Shown: positions 9,522-18,380 of the stretch, one piece after another | How the letters are laid out: every line of letters begins with the position of its first letter | Position numbering within the stretch: the stretch's first letter is position 1 | DNA from: Jiangella muralis | Lineage (GTDB): Bacteria; Actinomycetota; Actinomycetes; Jiangellales; Jiangellaceae | Length of the DNA: 64,000 nt | NCBI RefSeq assembly: GCF_001270745.1 | Contig: NZ_KQ434752.1 | Span: 289,125-353,124 of the forward strand | Direction of reading: 5' to 3' | Translations under genes and position numbers: made by a program | The notes under the pieces: model-generated | What the model saw: the letters and a program-made list of their open reading frames with translations, nothing else | Databases searched by the model: none | What the model was told of the DNA's origin: nothing

Positions 9522-11071
9522 GTGCACCGGCCGGACCCCCCGACACCGGGTCCGACGACAAGCTCGATCGCGGCGTCCTGAAGGTCGCCGGTGTGGTGGT
9601 GCTCGGCGCCATCATGTCCATTCTCGACATCACCGTCGTCAGCGTCGCGCTGCCGACGTTCCAGATCGAGTTCGACGCCACCTACGCCACCGTCGCCTGG
9701 ACCATGACGGCGTACACGCTGGCGCTGGCCGCGGTCATCCCCGTCACCGGCTGGGCGGCGGACCGGTTCGGCACCAAGCGGCTCTACCTGACGTCGCTCG
9801 TCCTGTTCACGCTCGGCTCGGTGCTGTGCGCCTTCGCCTGGGACATCGGCCCGCTCATCGGCGCCCGCATCATCCAGGGCCTTGGCGGCGGCATGCTGAT
9901 GCCGCTGGGCATGACCATCATGACCCGTGCCGCCGGCCCGGACCGGATCGGCCGCGTCATGGCCGTCCTGGGCGTGCCGATGCTGCTCGGCCCGATCGGC
10001 GGCCCGATCCTGGGCGGCTGGCTGATCGACATCGCCTCGTGGCACTGGATCTTCCTGATCAACCTGCCGCTCGGCATCGTCGCCTTCGTCGCCGCCTTCC
10101 GGGTGCTGCCCAAGGACACCGAGCAGCCGTCCGAGACGTTCGACTTCGTCGGCATGGCGTTGCTCTCCCCCGGTCTGGCGGCGTTCCTCTACGGCGTCTC
10201 GTCCATCCCGGAACACGGCACCGTCAACAACGCCGAGGTGCTGGTCCCGGCCATCATCGGCCTGGCGCTGGTCGTGGCGTTCGTCTTCCACGCGTTGCGC
10301 AAGTCCAACCCGCTGATCGACCTGCACCTGTTCCTCAACCGGCACCTCACCATCGCCGTCGTGACGATGTCGCTGTTCATCGTGGCGTTCATGGGCGCCG
10401 GCCTGCTGTTCCCGAGCTACTTCGTGAACGTCCGCCAGGAGAGCACGCTGATGGCGGGCCTCCTGATGGCGCCCCAGGGCCTCGGCGCCATGGTGACCAT
10501 GCCGATCGCCGGCCGGCTCACCGACAAGATCGGTCCCGGCAAGCTGGTGCTCGGCGGCATCGTGCTCATCGCCATCGGCATGGGGACGTTCACCCAGCTC
10601 GAGGCCGACACGCCGTACGGGCTGCTGCTGGGCTCGCTGTTCGTCATGGGCCTCGGCATGGGCATGACGATGATGCCGATCATGAGCGCGGCGCTGGCCA
10701 GCCTCACCCACAACGAGGTGGCCCGCGGGTCCACTCTGATGAACATCGTCCAGCAGACCGGCGGCTCCATCGGCACCGCCGTCATGTCGGTCATCCTGAC
10801 CAACCACATCCTCAACAACGCGGCGGCCACCGCATACAACGGGGCCGTCCAGACCCAGACCGTCGACCAGCTGCCGCCCGAGGCGGTGTCGGCCGGGCAG
10901 TCGGCGCTGGCCGAGGCGTTCGGCAACACCTTCCTGGTGGCGGTCGTGCTCGTGGTGCTCTGCCTCATCCCGGCGTCCTTCCTGCCGCGGAGCAAGCAGG
11001 AGCTGCGCACCGACCCGCGCGCGGAGGACGAGGGCGACGTCGACCAGGCGCCGCCGGTCATGCTCCACTAG
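9518..11071 (+). CDS. MFS drug:H+ antiporter, DHA2 (14-helix) family
   Basis: A 517-residue permease with about 14 hydrophobic spans. Motif A-like GWAADRFGTKRLYLTSL follows helix 2, and motif C-like VLGVPMLLGPIGGPILGGW lies in helix 5, both typical of DHA2 multidrug exporters (EmrB/QacA group). The C-terminal ~25 residues are charged and cytoplasmic. Translation is coupled to the MarR gene. Substrate unknown; efflux of antibiotics or toxic metabolites is the family-level inference. Confidence 0.92.
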   Translation: MSAPAGPPDTGSDDKLDRGVLKVAGVVVLGAIMSILDITVVSVALPTFQIEFDATYATVAWTMTAYTLALAAVIPVTGWAADRFGTKRLYLTSLVLFTLGSVLCAFAWDIGPLIGARIIQGLGGGMLMPLGMTIMTRAAGPDRIGRVMAVLGVPMLLGPIGGPILGGWLIDIASWHWIFLINLPLGIVAFVAAFRVLPKDTEQPSETFDFVGMALLSPGLAAFLYGVSSIPEHGTVNNAEVLVPAIIGLALVVAFVFHALRKSNPLIDLHLFLNRHLTIAVVTMSLFIVAFMGAGLLFPSYFVNVRQESTLMAGLLMAPQGLGAMVTMPIAGRLTDKIGPGKLVLGGIVLIAIGMGTFTQLEADTPYGLLLGSLFVMGLGMGMTMMPIMSAALASLTHNEVARGSTLMNIVQQTGGSIGTAVMSVILTNHILNNAAATAYNGAVQTQTVDQLPPEAVSAGQSALAEAFGNTFLVAVVLVVLCLIPASFLPRSKQELRTDPRAEDEGDVDQAPPVMLH

Positions 11072-11091
11072 TCGTCGGGGCAAGTAGCCCG

Positions 11092-11141
11092 TGATCATCA
11101 ACCTTTTGTGCTGCTATGACGACGCAAAAGGTTGATGATCA
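11092..11141. terminator. Strong bidirectional hairpin downstream of the MFS gene
   Basis: Perfect 17-bp inverted repeat, TGATCATCAACCTTTTG (11092-11108) and its complement (11125-11141), with a 16-nt loop, starting 20 nt after the MFS stop. It can serve as a terminator, although no T-run follows. The arms are AT-richer than their surroundings. Confidence 0.6.
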
Positions 11142-11226
11142 TGGGCGGGGCGCCGAAGGCGGGTCTAGGGTCGACCTGGAGCCGGTTCCGTCCGTGGATC
11201 CGGCGGCTCGACGGGGAGGTCGGACC

Positions 11227-11646
11227 ATGAGCACGCTCCTCAACCCGTACATCGGGTTCCGCGACAACGCCCGGCAGGCGATGGAGTTCTACCAGTCGGT
11301 CTTCGGCGGCGAGCTCCGGCTCAGCACGTTCGCCGACCTCGGCGCCGGCGACGACCCGGCCGAGGCCGGCAAGATCATGCACGGCCAGCTGGAGTCCGAG
11401 AACGGCCTGGTGCTGATGGCCGCCGACACCCCGAACAGCATGGAGCACTCCCCCGGCGGCAACGTCTCGATCTCGCTCAGCGGCGACGACGAGCCCACGC
11501 TGCGCGACTACTGGGAGAAGCTGTCTGGCGACGGCGCCGTCACCGTGCCGCTGGAGACGGCGCCGTGGGGCGACGCCTTCGGCATGTGCACCGACCGCTT
11601 CGGCGTCGCCTGGCTGGTCAACATCACCGCGGTTCCGCCGGCGTAG
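11227..11646 (+). CDS. VOC/glyoxalase-like protein (PhnB-type)
   Basis: A 139-residue protein of the vicinal-oxygen-chelate superfamily: PYIGFRDNARQAMEFYQSVF, then KIMHGQLESENGLVLMAAD, GGNVSISLSGDDEPTLRDYW and WGDAFGMCTDRFGVAWLVN. The pattern matches the PhnB-like group often annotated as 3-demethylubiquinone methyltransferase-like, whose real function is mostly unknown. ATG at 11227 is favoured by GGGGAGG 7 nt upstream; the longer frame from 11116 crosses the hairpin. It appears to be monocistronic. Confidence 0.85.
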   Translation: MSTLLNPYIGFRDNARQAMEFYQSVFGGELRLSTFADLGAGDDPAEAGKIMHGQLESENGLVLMAADTPNSMEHSPGGNVSISLSGDDEPTLRDYWEKLSGDGAVTVPLETAPWGDAFGMCTDRFGVAWLVNITAVPPA

Positions 11647-11867
11647 CCAGCTCGGCGCGGTTGGCCTCGGCCAGGCGGCCGGGCCAGTTCGAGAACGTCA
11701 CCAGGGTGTCGTCGCCGTGGGTGAGCTGGTCGAGCGCGCCGACGGGCAGCAGCGCGCAGCGGCGGCGTGCGGCTCGCCGACCGCACGGCCGGAGCGTGCG
11801 ATCCGCACGGCCAAGACGTGACACCGCGCATCTACAGCCGTGCGCGGATCGGGCCGACGCTGCTGGT

Positions 11868-12287
11868 ATGACACTCACACCCAGCACCCACGACACCCAC
11901 CACGGCCACGGGCGGCGCGCGTTCGTCCGCCACTATCTCGAGATGCTGGTGGCGATGGTCGCCGGCATGATCATCGGCCCGCTGCTGCGCTCGGCCGCCG
12001 GGCTGGGGTCGCCCGCCGATCCCGGTCTCGGCGCCGTCCTCATGGCCGCCGACATGTCCGTCGCGATGGTCGTCTGGATGCGGATCCGCGGCCACGGCTG
12101 GCCGGCGTCGCTGGAGATGGCCGCCGTCATGATCGCGCCGGTCGCCGTCCTCGCGCCGCTGCACTGGCTCGGCCTGTTCGGCGCGGACGTCCTGCTGGTC
12201 GCCGAGCACGTCGTCATGCTGCCGCTGATGTGGCTGGCCATGCTGCGCCGGCCGGCCGAATACGGACACTGGTCCCGCCAGGGGTAA
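11868..12287 (+). CDS. Hypothetical four-helix membrane protein, His-rich N-terminus
   Basis: A 139-residue protein that starts with a His-rich segment (THDTHHGHGRR) and has about four hydrophobic spans: YLEMLVAMVAGMIIGPLL, LGAVLMAADMSVAMVVWM, LEMAAVMIAPVAVLAPLHWL and DVLLVAEHVVMLPLMWLAML. Met residues recur inside the helices, which with the His cluster suggests metal or redox association, but that is speculation. I do not recognise a named family. It sits 29 nt before the GCS2-like gene and may be co-transcribed. Confidence 0.6.
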   Translation: MTLTPSTHDTHHGHGRRAFVRHYLEMLVAMVAGMIIGPLLRSAAGLGSPADPGLGAVLMAADMSVAMVVWMRIRGHGWPASLEMAAVMIAPVAVLAPLHWLGLFGADVLLVAEHVVMLPLMWLAMLRRPAEYGHWSRQG

Positions 12288-12316
12288 TACTGTGCTGACG
12301 AGCCTCTGGAGGTCAC

Positions 12317-13795
12317 ATGGGCGAGGACGTCGGCCGGCAGGAGTTCACCCGGGCGGACCGCACGGAGTACCGCGCCAAGGTCCGCCGGTGCCTCGACGCC
12401 TTCGAGCGCATGCTCCGCGAGGCGCAGTTCGAGTTCGACCGGCCGCTGACCGGGCTGGAGATCGAGCTGAACCTCGTCGACGACCGGTACGACCCGGCCA
12501 TGCGCAACGCCGAGGCACTGGCGGCCATCGCGGACCCGGCCTTCCAGACCGAGCTGGGCCAGTGGAACCTGGAGATCAACCTGGCGCCGCGCGAGCTCGA
12601 CGGCACCGGCGTCAGGGCGTTCGAGGAGGACGTCCGGGCCAGCCTGAACGCCGCCGAGCAGAAGGCGGGCGCCGTCGGGGCGCACCTGGCGATGATCGGC
12701 ATCCTGCCGACGCTGCGGCTGGAGCACCTGTCCGGGCATGCGCTGTCGGGGAGCCCGCGCTACGAGCTGCTGAACGACCAGATCCTGGCCGCCCGGGGCG
12801 AGGACCTGCACCTCGCCATCGACGGCGCCGAGCGGCTGCGCGTCTCGTGCGACACCATCCTCCCGGAGGCGGCCTGCACGAGCACCCAGTTCCACCTGCA
12901 GGTCAGCCCGGAGCAGTTCCCGGCCGTCTGGAACGCCGCCCAGGCCGTCGCGGGCGTGCAGATCGCCGTCGGCGCGAACTCGCCGTTCCTGCTCGGCAAG
13001 CAGCTGTGGGCCGAGACCCGCGTCGCGCTGTTCGAGCAGGCCACCGACACCCGCAGCGAGGAGCTCAAGGCGCAGGGCGTGCGGCCGCGGGTGTGGTTCG
13101 GCGAACGGTGGATCACGTCGATCTTCGACCTGTTCGAGGAGAACGTGCGGTACTTCCCCGCCCTGCTGCCGATCGTCGCCGACGAGGACCCGATCGCCGT
13201 GCTGGACCGCGGCGACACCCCGGAGCTGGCCGAACTGCGACTGCACAACGGCACCATCTACCGCTGGAACCGGCCGGTGTACGACGTCGTCCGCGGCCGC
13301 GCGCACCTGCGGGTCGAGAACCGCGTGCTGCCGGCCGGGCCGACGGTCGCCGACACGCTGGCCAACGGCGCGTTCTACTACGGGCTGGTGCGGCGGCTGG
13401 CCGCCGAGGACCGTCCGGTGTGGACGCAGATGTCGTTCAGCGCCGCGGAGGAGAACTTCCACGCGTGTGCCCGTGGCGGCCTCGACGCCCAGGTGTACTG
13501 GCCGGGGCTGGGGCACGTCCCGGTCGCCGAGCTGGTGCTGCGGCGGCTGCTGCCGCTGGCCTACGACGGCCTGCGCGACTGGGGCGTCGACACCGCCGTG
13601 CAGGAGCGGCTGCTCGGCATCGTCGAGCGGCGCTGCGCCGAGCACCGCAACGGCGCCGACTGGCAGGTCGCCGCGTTCCACCGCCGCTTCGACGGCACCT
13701 CCGCCGAACGCCATGACGCGCTGCGTGGCATGCTGCGCTCGTACATCGAGCACATGCACAGCAACGAGCCGGTCCACACCTGGGCCGTCGACTGA
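12317..13795 (+). CDS. Glutamate-cysteine ligase family (GCS2-like) protein
   Basis: A 492-residue protein of the carboxylate-amine ligase GCS2 superfamily. Features include LTGLEIELNLVDDRYDPAMR near residue 50 (metal/glutamate-binding region), QWNLEINLAPRELDGTG, then STQFHLQVSPEQF, NSPFLLGKQLWAETR, TIYRWNRPVYD and HLRVENRVLPAGPTVAD. Enzymes of this group join an amino acid to the gamma- or alpha-carboxylate of glutamate or related acids using ATP; the exact substrate cannot be read. CTGGAGGTCAC precedes the ATG. It is longer than the YbdK-type ligases (~370 residues). Confidence 0.8.
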   Translation: MGEDVGRQEFTRADRTEYRAKVRRCLDAFERMLREAQFEFDRPLTGLEIELNLVDDRYDPAMRNAEALAAIADPAFQTELGQWNLEINLAPRELDGTGVRAFEEDVRASLNAAEQKAGAVGAHLAMIGILPTLRLEHLSGHALSGSPRYELLNDQILAARGEDLHLAIDGAERLRVSCDTILPEAACTSTQFHLQVSPEQFPAVWNAAQAVAGVQIAVGANSPFLLGKQLWAETRVALFEQATDTRSEELKAQGVRPRVWFGERWITSIFDLFEENVRYFPALLPIVADEDPIAVLDRGDTPELAELRLHNGTIYRWNRPVYDVVRGRAHLRVENRVLPAGPTVADTLANGAFYYGLVRRLAAEDRPVWTQMSFSAAEENFHACARGGLDAQVYWPGLGHVPVAELVLRRLLPLAYDGLRDWGVDTAVQERLLGIVERRCAEHRNGADWQVAAFHRRFDGTSAERHDALRGMLRSYIEHMHSNEPVHTWAVD

Positions 13796-13854
13796 GCCGG
13801 CGCCCGCTTTAACCGGGTGAGGTTTGTCGGTGCCGCGTGCTAGAACTTCCGACG

Positions 13855-15633
13855 ATGACACTGACACGCACCGAATTCACCGTCGCCGGTCGCCCGGAGT
13901 TCGACCGGCGCGGCCCGGTGCGCTGGATCGTGTCGCACCAGCTGCGCAACCCGTGGCACCTCGCCGGCTTCCTGGTCGGCTCGGTCGCCGTGGTGGTGCT
14001 CAACTCCATGGTGCCGGGGCTGGTCGGCGACGCCTTCGACACGGTGCTCGACGACGCCGCCGGACGCAGGGCGGCGCTCACGGCCATCGCCGTCACGCTG
14101 CTGGTGGTGATCGTCGGGCGGTCGGTGCTCGACGTCGTGGCCCGGCTGTGCACCGAGGTGCTGGCCAAACGCATCGAGCGCGACGCCCGCGACGAGCTGT
14201 ACGTCAGCCTGCTCGGCAAGAGCCAGACGTTCCACAACCGGCAGCGGGTCGGCGACCTCATGGCCCGCGGCGCCAACGACGTCCGGCAGCTCGGCACCAT
14301 GTTCAGCCCGGGCGTCGACCTCCTGGTCGACTCCCTCATGCAGGGCATCGTGCCGATCATCTTCATCGCGTTCCTCGACCCCCGGCTGCTGGTCGCGCCG
14401 CTGATCTTCGCGGTCGCGTTCGTGTGGTCGATCCGGCGGTTCATGCGGCGGCTGGCGCCGGTGTCGGCGTCGCTGCGCGAGCACTACGGCACCCTGAACG
14501 CGGGGCTGAACGAGACCATCCGCGGCATCGAGGTGGTCAAGGCGACCGGCCAGGAGAAGCAGGAGCTGGCCAAGTTCGGCCGCAACGCCCGCCGCTACCG
14601 CGACGCCTACGTCCAGCAGGGCCTCATCCAGGCGCGCTACCTGCCCACCCTGCTGCTGGCGGTCGCGACGGCCGGCGGGCTGCTGCACGGGCTGTGGCTG
14701 CTCGACGCCGGCGAGCTGAGCGTCGGCGGGCTGATCACCTACATCGGGCTGCTCGGCCTGCTCGGCTTCCCGGCGTTCATCTCGATCTTCTCCTTCTCGC
14801 TGGTGCAGAACGGCATCGCCAGCGCGAACCGGCTGCTGGCGCTCATGCGCGAGGAGACCGAGCTCGACCACAACGAGGCCGGCCACGTCGCGCCCATGCG
14901 CGGCGCCGTCGAGTTCCAGGACGTCACGTTCGGCTACGGCGACCAGCCGGTGCTCGACGGGTTGTCGTTCCGCATCGAGCCGGGCCAGACGGTGGCCGTC
15001 GTCGGCGAGACCGGCTCCGGCAAGACCACGCTGACGAAGCTGGTCAACCGCATCTACGACACCGGCTCCGGCCGGGTCCTGGTCGACGGCCTCGACGTCC
15101 GCGAGTGGAACCTCGACTCCCTGCGCTCCCAGATCTCCACCATCGAGCAGGACATCGTGCTGTTCAGCCGCTCGGTACACGAGAACATCGCGTTCAGCCT
15201 CGGCCAGCAGGCCCACCGCGACGACGTCGTCCGCGCCGCGAAGGACGCCCAGGCGCACGAGTTCGTCACCGCCCTCGACGACGGCTACGACACCGTCATC
15301 GGCGAACGCGGCGTCACGCTCTCCGGCGGGCAGCGGCAGCGGCTGGCCATCGCCCGGGCGCTGCTCACCGACCCCGCCATCCTGGTCCTCGACGACTCCA
15401 CCAGCGCCATCGACAGCGCCACCGAGGACGAGATCCAGCGGGCCATCCAGCGTGTCCTCGAGGGCCGCACCACGCTGCTCATCACGCACCGGCTGTCGCA
15501 GATCCGGTGGGCCGACAAGGTCCTGCTGCTGCAGCGCGGCCGCCTGGTCGACGAGGGCACGCACGACGATCTGCTCGCCCGCTGCGCGCTCTACCGGCGC
15601 ATCTTCGCCCACTACGACGAGGTGACCGGCTGA
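13855..15633 (+). CDS. ABC exporter half-transporter, degenerate-site subunit
   Basis: A 592-residue type IV exporter subunit with six membrane spans (residues ~35-320) and a C-terminal ATPase domain. Walker A is GETGSGKTT, the signature is a canonical LSGGQ, but Walker B ends ILVLDDST, with Asp where the catalytic Glu usually stands. The partner gene overlaps by TGATG and has the complementary pattern (canonical Walker B, altered signature). This is the arrangement of heterodimeric exporters such as BmrCD or TM287/288, with one active and one degenerate ATP site. ATG 13855 is chosen over GTG 13837. Substrate unknown. Confidence 0.9.
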   Translation: MTLTRTEFTVAGRPEFDRRGPVRWIVSHQLRNPWHLAGFLVGSVAVVVLNSMVPGLVGDAFDTVLDDAAGRRAALTAIAVTLLVVIVGRSVLDVVARLCTEVLAKRIERDARDELYVSLLGKSQTFHNRQRVGDLMARGANDVRQLGTMFSPGVDLLVDSLMQGIVPIIFIAFLDPRLLVAPLIFAVAFVWSIRRFMRRLAPVSASLREHYGTLNAGLNETIRGIEVVKATGQEKQELAKFGRNARRYRDAYVQQGLIQARYLPTLLLAVATAGGLLHGLWLLDAGELSVGGLITYIGLLGLLGFPAFISIFSFSLVQNGIASANRLLALMREETELDHNEAGHVAPMRGAVEFQDVTFGYGDQPVLDGLSFRIEPGQTVAVVGETGSGKTTLTKLVNRIYDTGSGRVLVDGLDVREWNLDSLRSQISTIEQDIVLFSRSVHENIAFSLGQQAHRDDVVRAAKDAQAHEFVTALDDGYDTVIGERGVTLSGGQRQRLAIARALLTDPAILVLDDSTSAIDSATEDEIQRAIQRVLEGRTTLLITHRLSQIRWADKVLLLQRGRLVDEGTHDDLLARCALYRRIFAHYDEVTG

Positions 15634-17456
15634 TGGCGTTCATCATGGACGGCCTCGACGCCGAGGCGTACGACCGCACGTATGGTGACCGCGAGCTGCT
15701 GCGCCGCATCCTGCGGTACTTCCGGCCCAAGACCCGGGTCATGGGGCTCATCGCGGCCGCTATCGTGGCGCAGTCGCTCATGCAGGCCGCGTTCCCCATC
15801 GCGGTCAGCGAGGGCCTCGACCGCATCACCACCGACCGCACCACCGGCCTGGTCGTCGCGCTGGTGTCGGCGGTGCTGGTCACCGGCGTCCTGGGCTGGG
15901 TGTTCAACTTCGTGCAGCGCTGGTACACCGCCACGGTGGTCGGCGACGTCGTGCTCGACCTGCGCGAGGACGCCTTCGACGCCGTCCTCGACCGCGACAT
16001 GTCCTTCTACGACGAGCACTCGTCGGGCAAGGTGGTCAGCCGGGTCACGTCCGACACCGAAGACTTCGCCACCGTCGTCACGCTGACGCTGAACCTCATC
16101 AGCCAGGTGCTGCTGGTCGGGCTCCTCACCGCGCTGCTGTTCACCCGCAACGTCGGGCTGGCGCTGCTGGTCATGGCCGTCGTGCCGGTCGTCGTCGCGA
16201 TGGCGCTCGGGTTCCGGCGCATCGCCCGCGAGACGACACGGCATCAGCAGCGCTCGCTCGCCAAGGTCAACGCGACGCTGCAAGAGACCATGGGCGGCAT
16301 CTCCGTGGCGAAGAACTTCCGCCAGGAGCAGACCATCTACGGCGAGTTCCAGCCGATCAACGGGCAGAACTACAAGGTCACGCTCAAGCAGGGCTTCGTG
16401 TTCGGTGCGATCTTCCCGGTGCTGTTCGCGGTGGCCGGGCTGGCCAACGTCATGCTGGTGCAGGTCGGCGGCGGGCGGGTGCTCGACGGCAGCATCTCGG
16501 CCGGCGACTGGTACCTGTTCCTGCAGAGCGTCGCGCTGTTCTGGATGCCGCTGACGTCCATCGCGTCGTTCTGGTCGCAGTTCCAGCAGGGGCTGTCGGC
16601 GTCCGAGCGGGTGTTCGCGCTGATCGACGCCGAGCCGCTGGTGGTGCAGCGCGACCCCCGGCCGGTGGGGCGCCTGGCCGGGCGCATCGAGTTCCGCTCG
16701 GTGCGGTTCGGGTACGCGCCGGAGCACCCGGTGCTCGACGGGTTCGACCTCACCATCGCGGCCGGCGAGACCATCGCGCTGGTCGGGCACACCGGCGCCG
16801 GCAAGTCGACCATCGGCCGGCTGCTGGTGCGGTTCTACGAGTTCCAGGGCGGGCAGATCCTGATCGACGGCACCGACATCCGCGCCGTCGAGCTGACGTC
16901 GTACCGCCAGCAGCTGGGCGTGGTGCCGCAGTCGCCGTTCCTGTTCTCCGGCACCGTGGCCGACAACATCCGCTACCCGCGTCCGGACGCCTCCGACGAC
17001 GACGTGCGCGCGGCGGCCGCCACGGTGGCCGGCGGCGACTGGCTCGACGCGCTCCCCGACGGCCTCGGCACCGAGGTGGGCGAGCACGGCTCGGCGCTGT
17101 CGATGGGGCAGCGGCAGCTGGTGGCGCTGGCCCGGCTGCTGCTGCAGGACCCCGCCATCGTCATCCTCGACGAAGCCACCGCCAGCGTCGACCCGCTCAC
17201 CGAGGCGCACATCTCCGAGGGCCTCGACGTCGCGCTGGCCGGGCGCACGTCCATCGTCATCGCGCACCGGCTGTCCACCATCGAGCACGCCGACCGCATC
17301 ATCGTCATGCGCGACGGCGGCATCGTCGAGGAGGGCACCCACGACTCCCTGCTGCGGGCCGGCGGCGCCTACTGCGACGTCTACAACACCTACTTCCGGC
17401 ATCAGTCCCCCGACTACCGGCCGGGCACCGGCTTCGTCGGGGCCGAGGTCATCTGA
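15633..17456 (+). CDS. ABC exporter half-transporter, consensus-ATPase subunit
   Basis: A 607-residue partner of the preceding subunit: six spans (about residues 40-330), Walker A GHTGAGKST, Walker B IVILDEAT with the catalytic Glu, H-loop IVIAHRLSTIE, but a non-canonical signature LSMGQ. In the heterodimer its Walker A/B would pair with LSGGQ of the upstream subunit to make the hydrolytic site. The ATG lies within the upstream stop (TGATG), giving tight coupling and near-equal stoichiometry. Lipid, drug or peptide export are all possible. Confidence 0.9.
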   Translation: MAFIMDGLDAEAYDRTYGDRELLRRILRYFRPKTRVMGLIAAAIVAQSLMQAAFPIAVSEGLDRITTDRTTGLVVALVSAVLVTGVLGWVFNFVQRWYTATVVGDVVLDLREDAFDAVLDRDMSFYDEHSSGKVVSRVTSDTEDFATVVTLTLNLISQVLLVGLLTALLFTRNVGLALLVMAVVPVVVAMALGFRRIARETTRHQQRSLAKVNATLQETMGGISVAKNFRQEQTIYGEFQPINGQNYKVTLKQGFVFGAIFPVLFAVAGLANVMLVQVGGGRVLDGSISAGDWYLFLQSVALFWMPLTSIASFWSQFQQGLSASERVFALIDAEPLVVQRDPRPVGRLAGRIEFRSVRFGYAPEHPVLDGFDLTIAAGETIALVGHTGAGKSTIGRLLVRFYEFQGGQILIDGTDIRAVELTSYRQQLGVVPQSPFLFSGTVADNIRYPRPDASDDDVRAAAATVAGGDWLDALPDGLGTEVGEHGSALSMGQRQLVALARLLLQDPAIVILDEATASVDPLTEAHISEGLDVALAGRTSIVIAHRLSTIEHADRIIVMRDGGIVEEGTHDSLLRAGGAYCDVYNTYFRHQSPDYRPGTGFVGAEVI

Positions 17457-17508
17457 CGAGCGCCGGGCGGCCCGTGCCCTACTGTGACGTCACCAGAGCG
17501 GAGGGCGC

Positions 17509-18351
17509 ATGCGGCTGACGGGATCGACCATCGTGCTCACCGGCGCGACGTCGGGCATCGGGCGGGCGACGGCGCTGCAGCTGGCCGCGCTGCGGCCGCG
17601 GCGGCTGGTCGTGCACGGACCACAGCCGCCGGACGAGGTGTCCGGGCTGGTCGGCGAGCTGTCCGCCGCGGCCGGGCGGGCCGGCGACGTCGTGTACCTG
17701 CCGGCCGACTACGGCGTGCTGGGCGACGTCGCGGCGCTGGCGTCCGCGGTGCGCGCGGCCTGCCCGGAGGGCGTCGACCTGCTGGTGAACAACGCCGCGC
17801 GGCCCGGCCCGCGCACCCGCACGCTGACCGCCGACGGCCACGAGGCGACCTGGCAGACCAACTACCTCGCGCCGGTCGCGCTGACGACGCTCCTGCTCGA
17901 CGCCGTCGGGGCGGGACGCGCCGGGCGCATCGTCAACGTCGCGTCGGCCACCCACTTCTCCGCCGAGCTGCGGCTGGACGACCTCGAGCTGGCCGGGCCG
18001 GGCTACTCCCCCGCGTCGGCGTACGCGCGGTCGAAGCTGGCGCTGGTGACGTGGAGCTGCCGGCTCGCCGGGCACCGGCCGCGGCCGACCGTCGACGTCG
18101 TCTGCGCGCACCCCGGCGTCATCGCGACGCCGCTGCTGCACGCGATGTTCTCCATCGGCGGCGACACCCCGGAGCACGCGGCCGGCAACCTGCTCGCCGT
18201 CGCCCGTGCCGACGACGACAACGGCACCTACTACGACGAGCGGCGCCCGGCCACGCCGAACCCCATCGCGCTCGACTCCGTCGCGCAGGAGCTGCTCGAC
18301 CAGCTCACCCGCCGCGCGCTGGCGCCCGTCCTGCCGGCCGCGACCGCCTGA
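17509..18351 (+). CDS. Short-chain dehydrogenase/reductase
   Basis: A 280-residue Rossmann enzyme: TGATSGIGRATALQ cofactor loop at the N-terminus, NNAARPGP, catalytic Ser in NVASATHFSAE and the YARSK motif with catalytic Tyr and Lys (SAYARSKLALVTW), then HPGVIATPLL. It resembles the retinol dehydrogenase/WW-oxidoreductase-like group of SDRs that use NADP(H). GGAGGGCGC precedes the ATG. Substrate unknown; the neighbours do not suggest a pathway. Confidence 0.87.
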   Translation: MRLTGSTIVLTGATSGIGRATALQLAALRPRRLVVHGPQPPDEVSGLVGELSAAAGRAGDVVYLPADYGVLGDVAALASAVRAACPEGVDLLVNNAARPGPRTRTLTADGHEATWQTNYLAPVALTTLLLDAVGAGRAGRIVNVASATHFSAELRLDDLELAGPGYSPASAYARSKLALVTWSCRLAGHRPRPTVDVVCAHPGVIATPLLHAMFSIGGDTPEHAAGNLLAVARADDDNGTYYDERRPATPNPIALDSVAQELLDQLTRRALAPVLPAATA

Positions 18352-18380
18352 CGCCCGGTACGTGCCCGCCGGGATGACCG

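Noticed and set aside
9044-11101. A 685-codon minus-strand frame opposite the MarR and MFS genes
   Set aside because: The composition (His/Arg/Asp/Gln runs) is that of an antisense shadow; the MFS frame has clear helices and motifs.
11624-11896. A 90-codon minus-strand frame including VGALDQLTHGDDTLVTFSNW
   Set aside because: The C-terminal half looks protein-like and might be the relic of a larger gene, but there is no upstream continuation, ribosome site or recognised domain.
13840-17402. Two ~590-codon minus-strand frames opposite the ABC exporter genes
   Set aside because: Shadows of frames with clear Walker A, signature and Walker B motifs; no recognisable protein features of their own.
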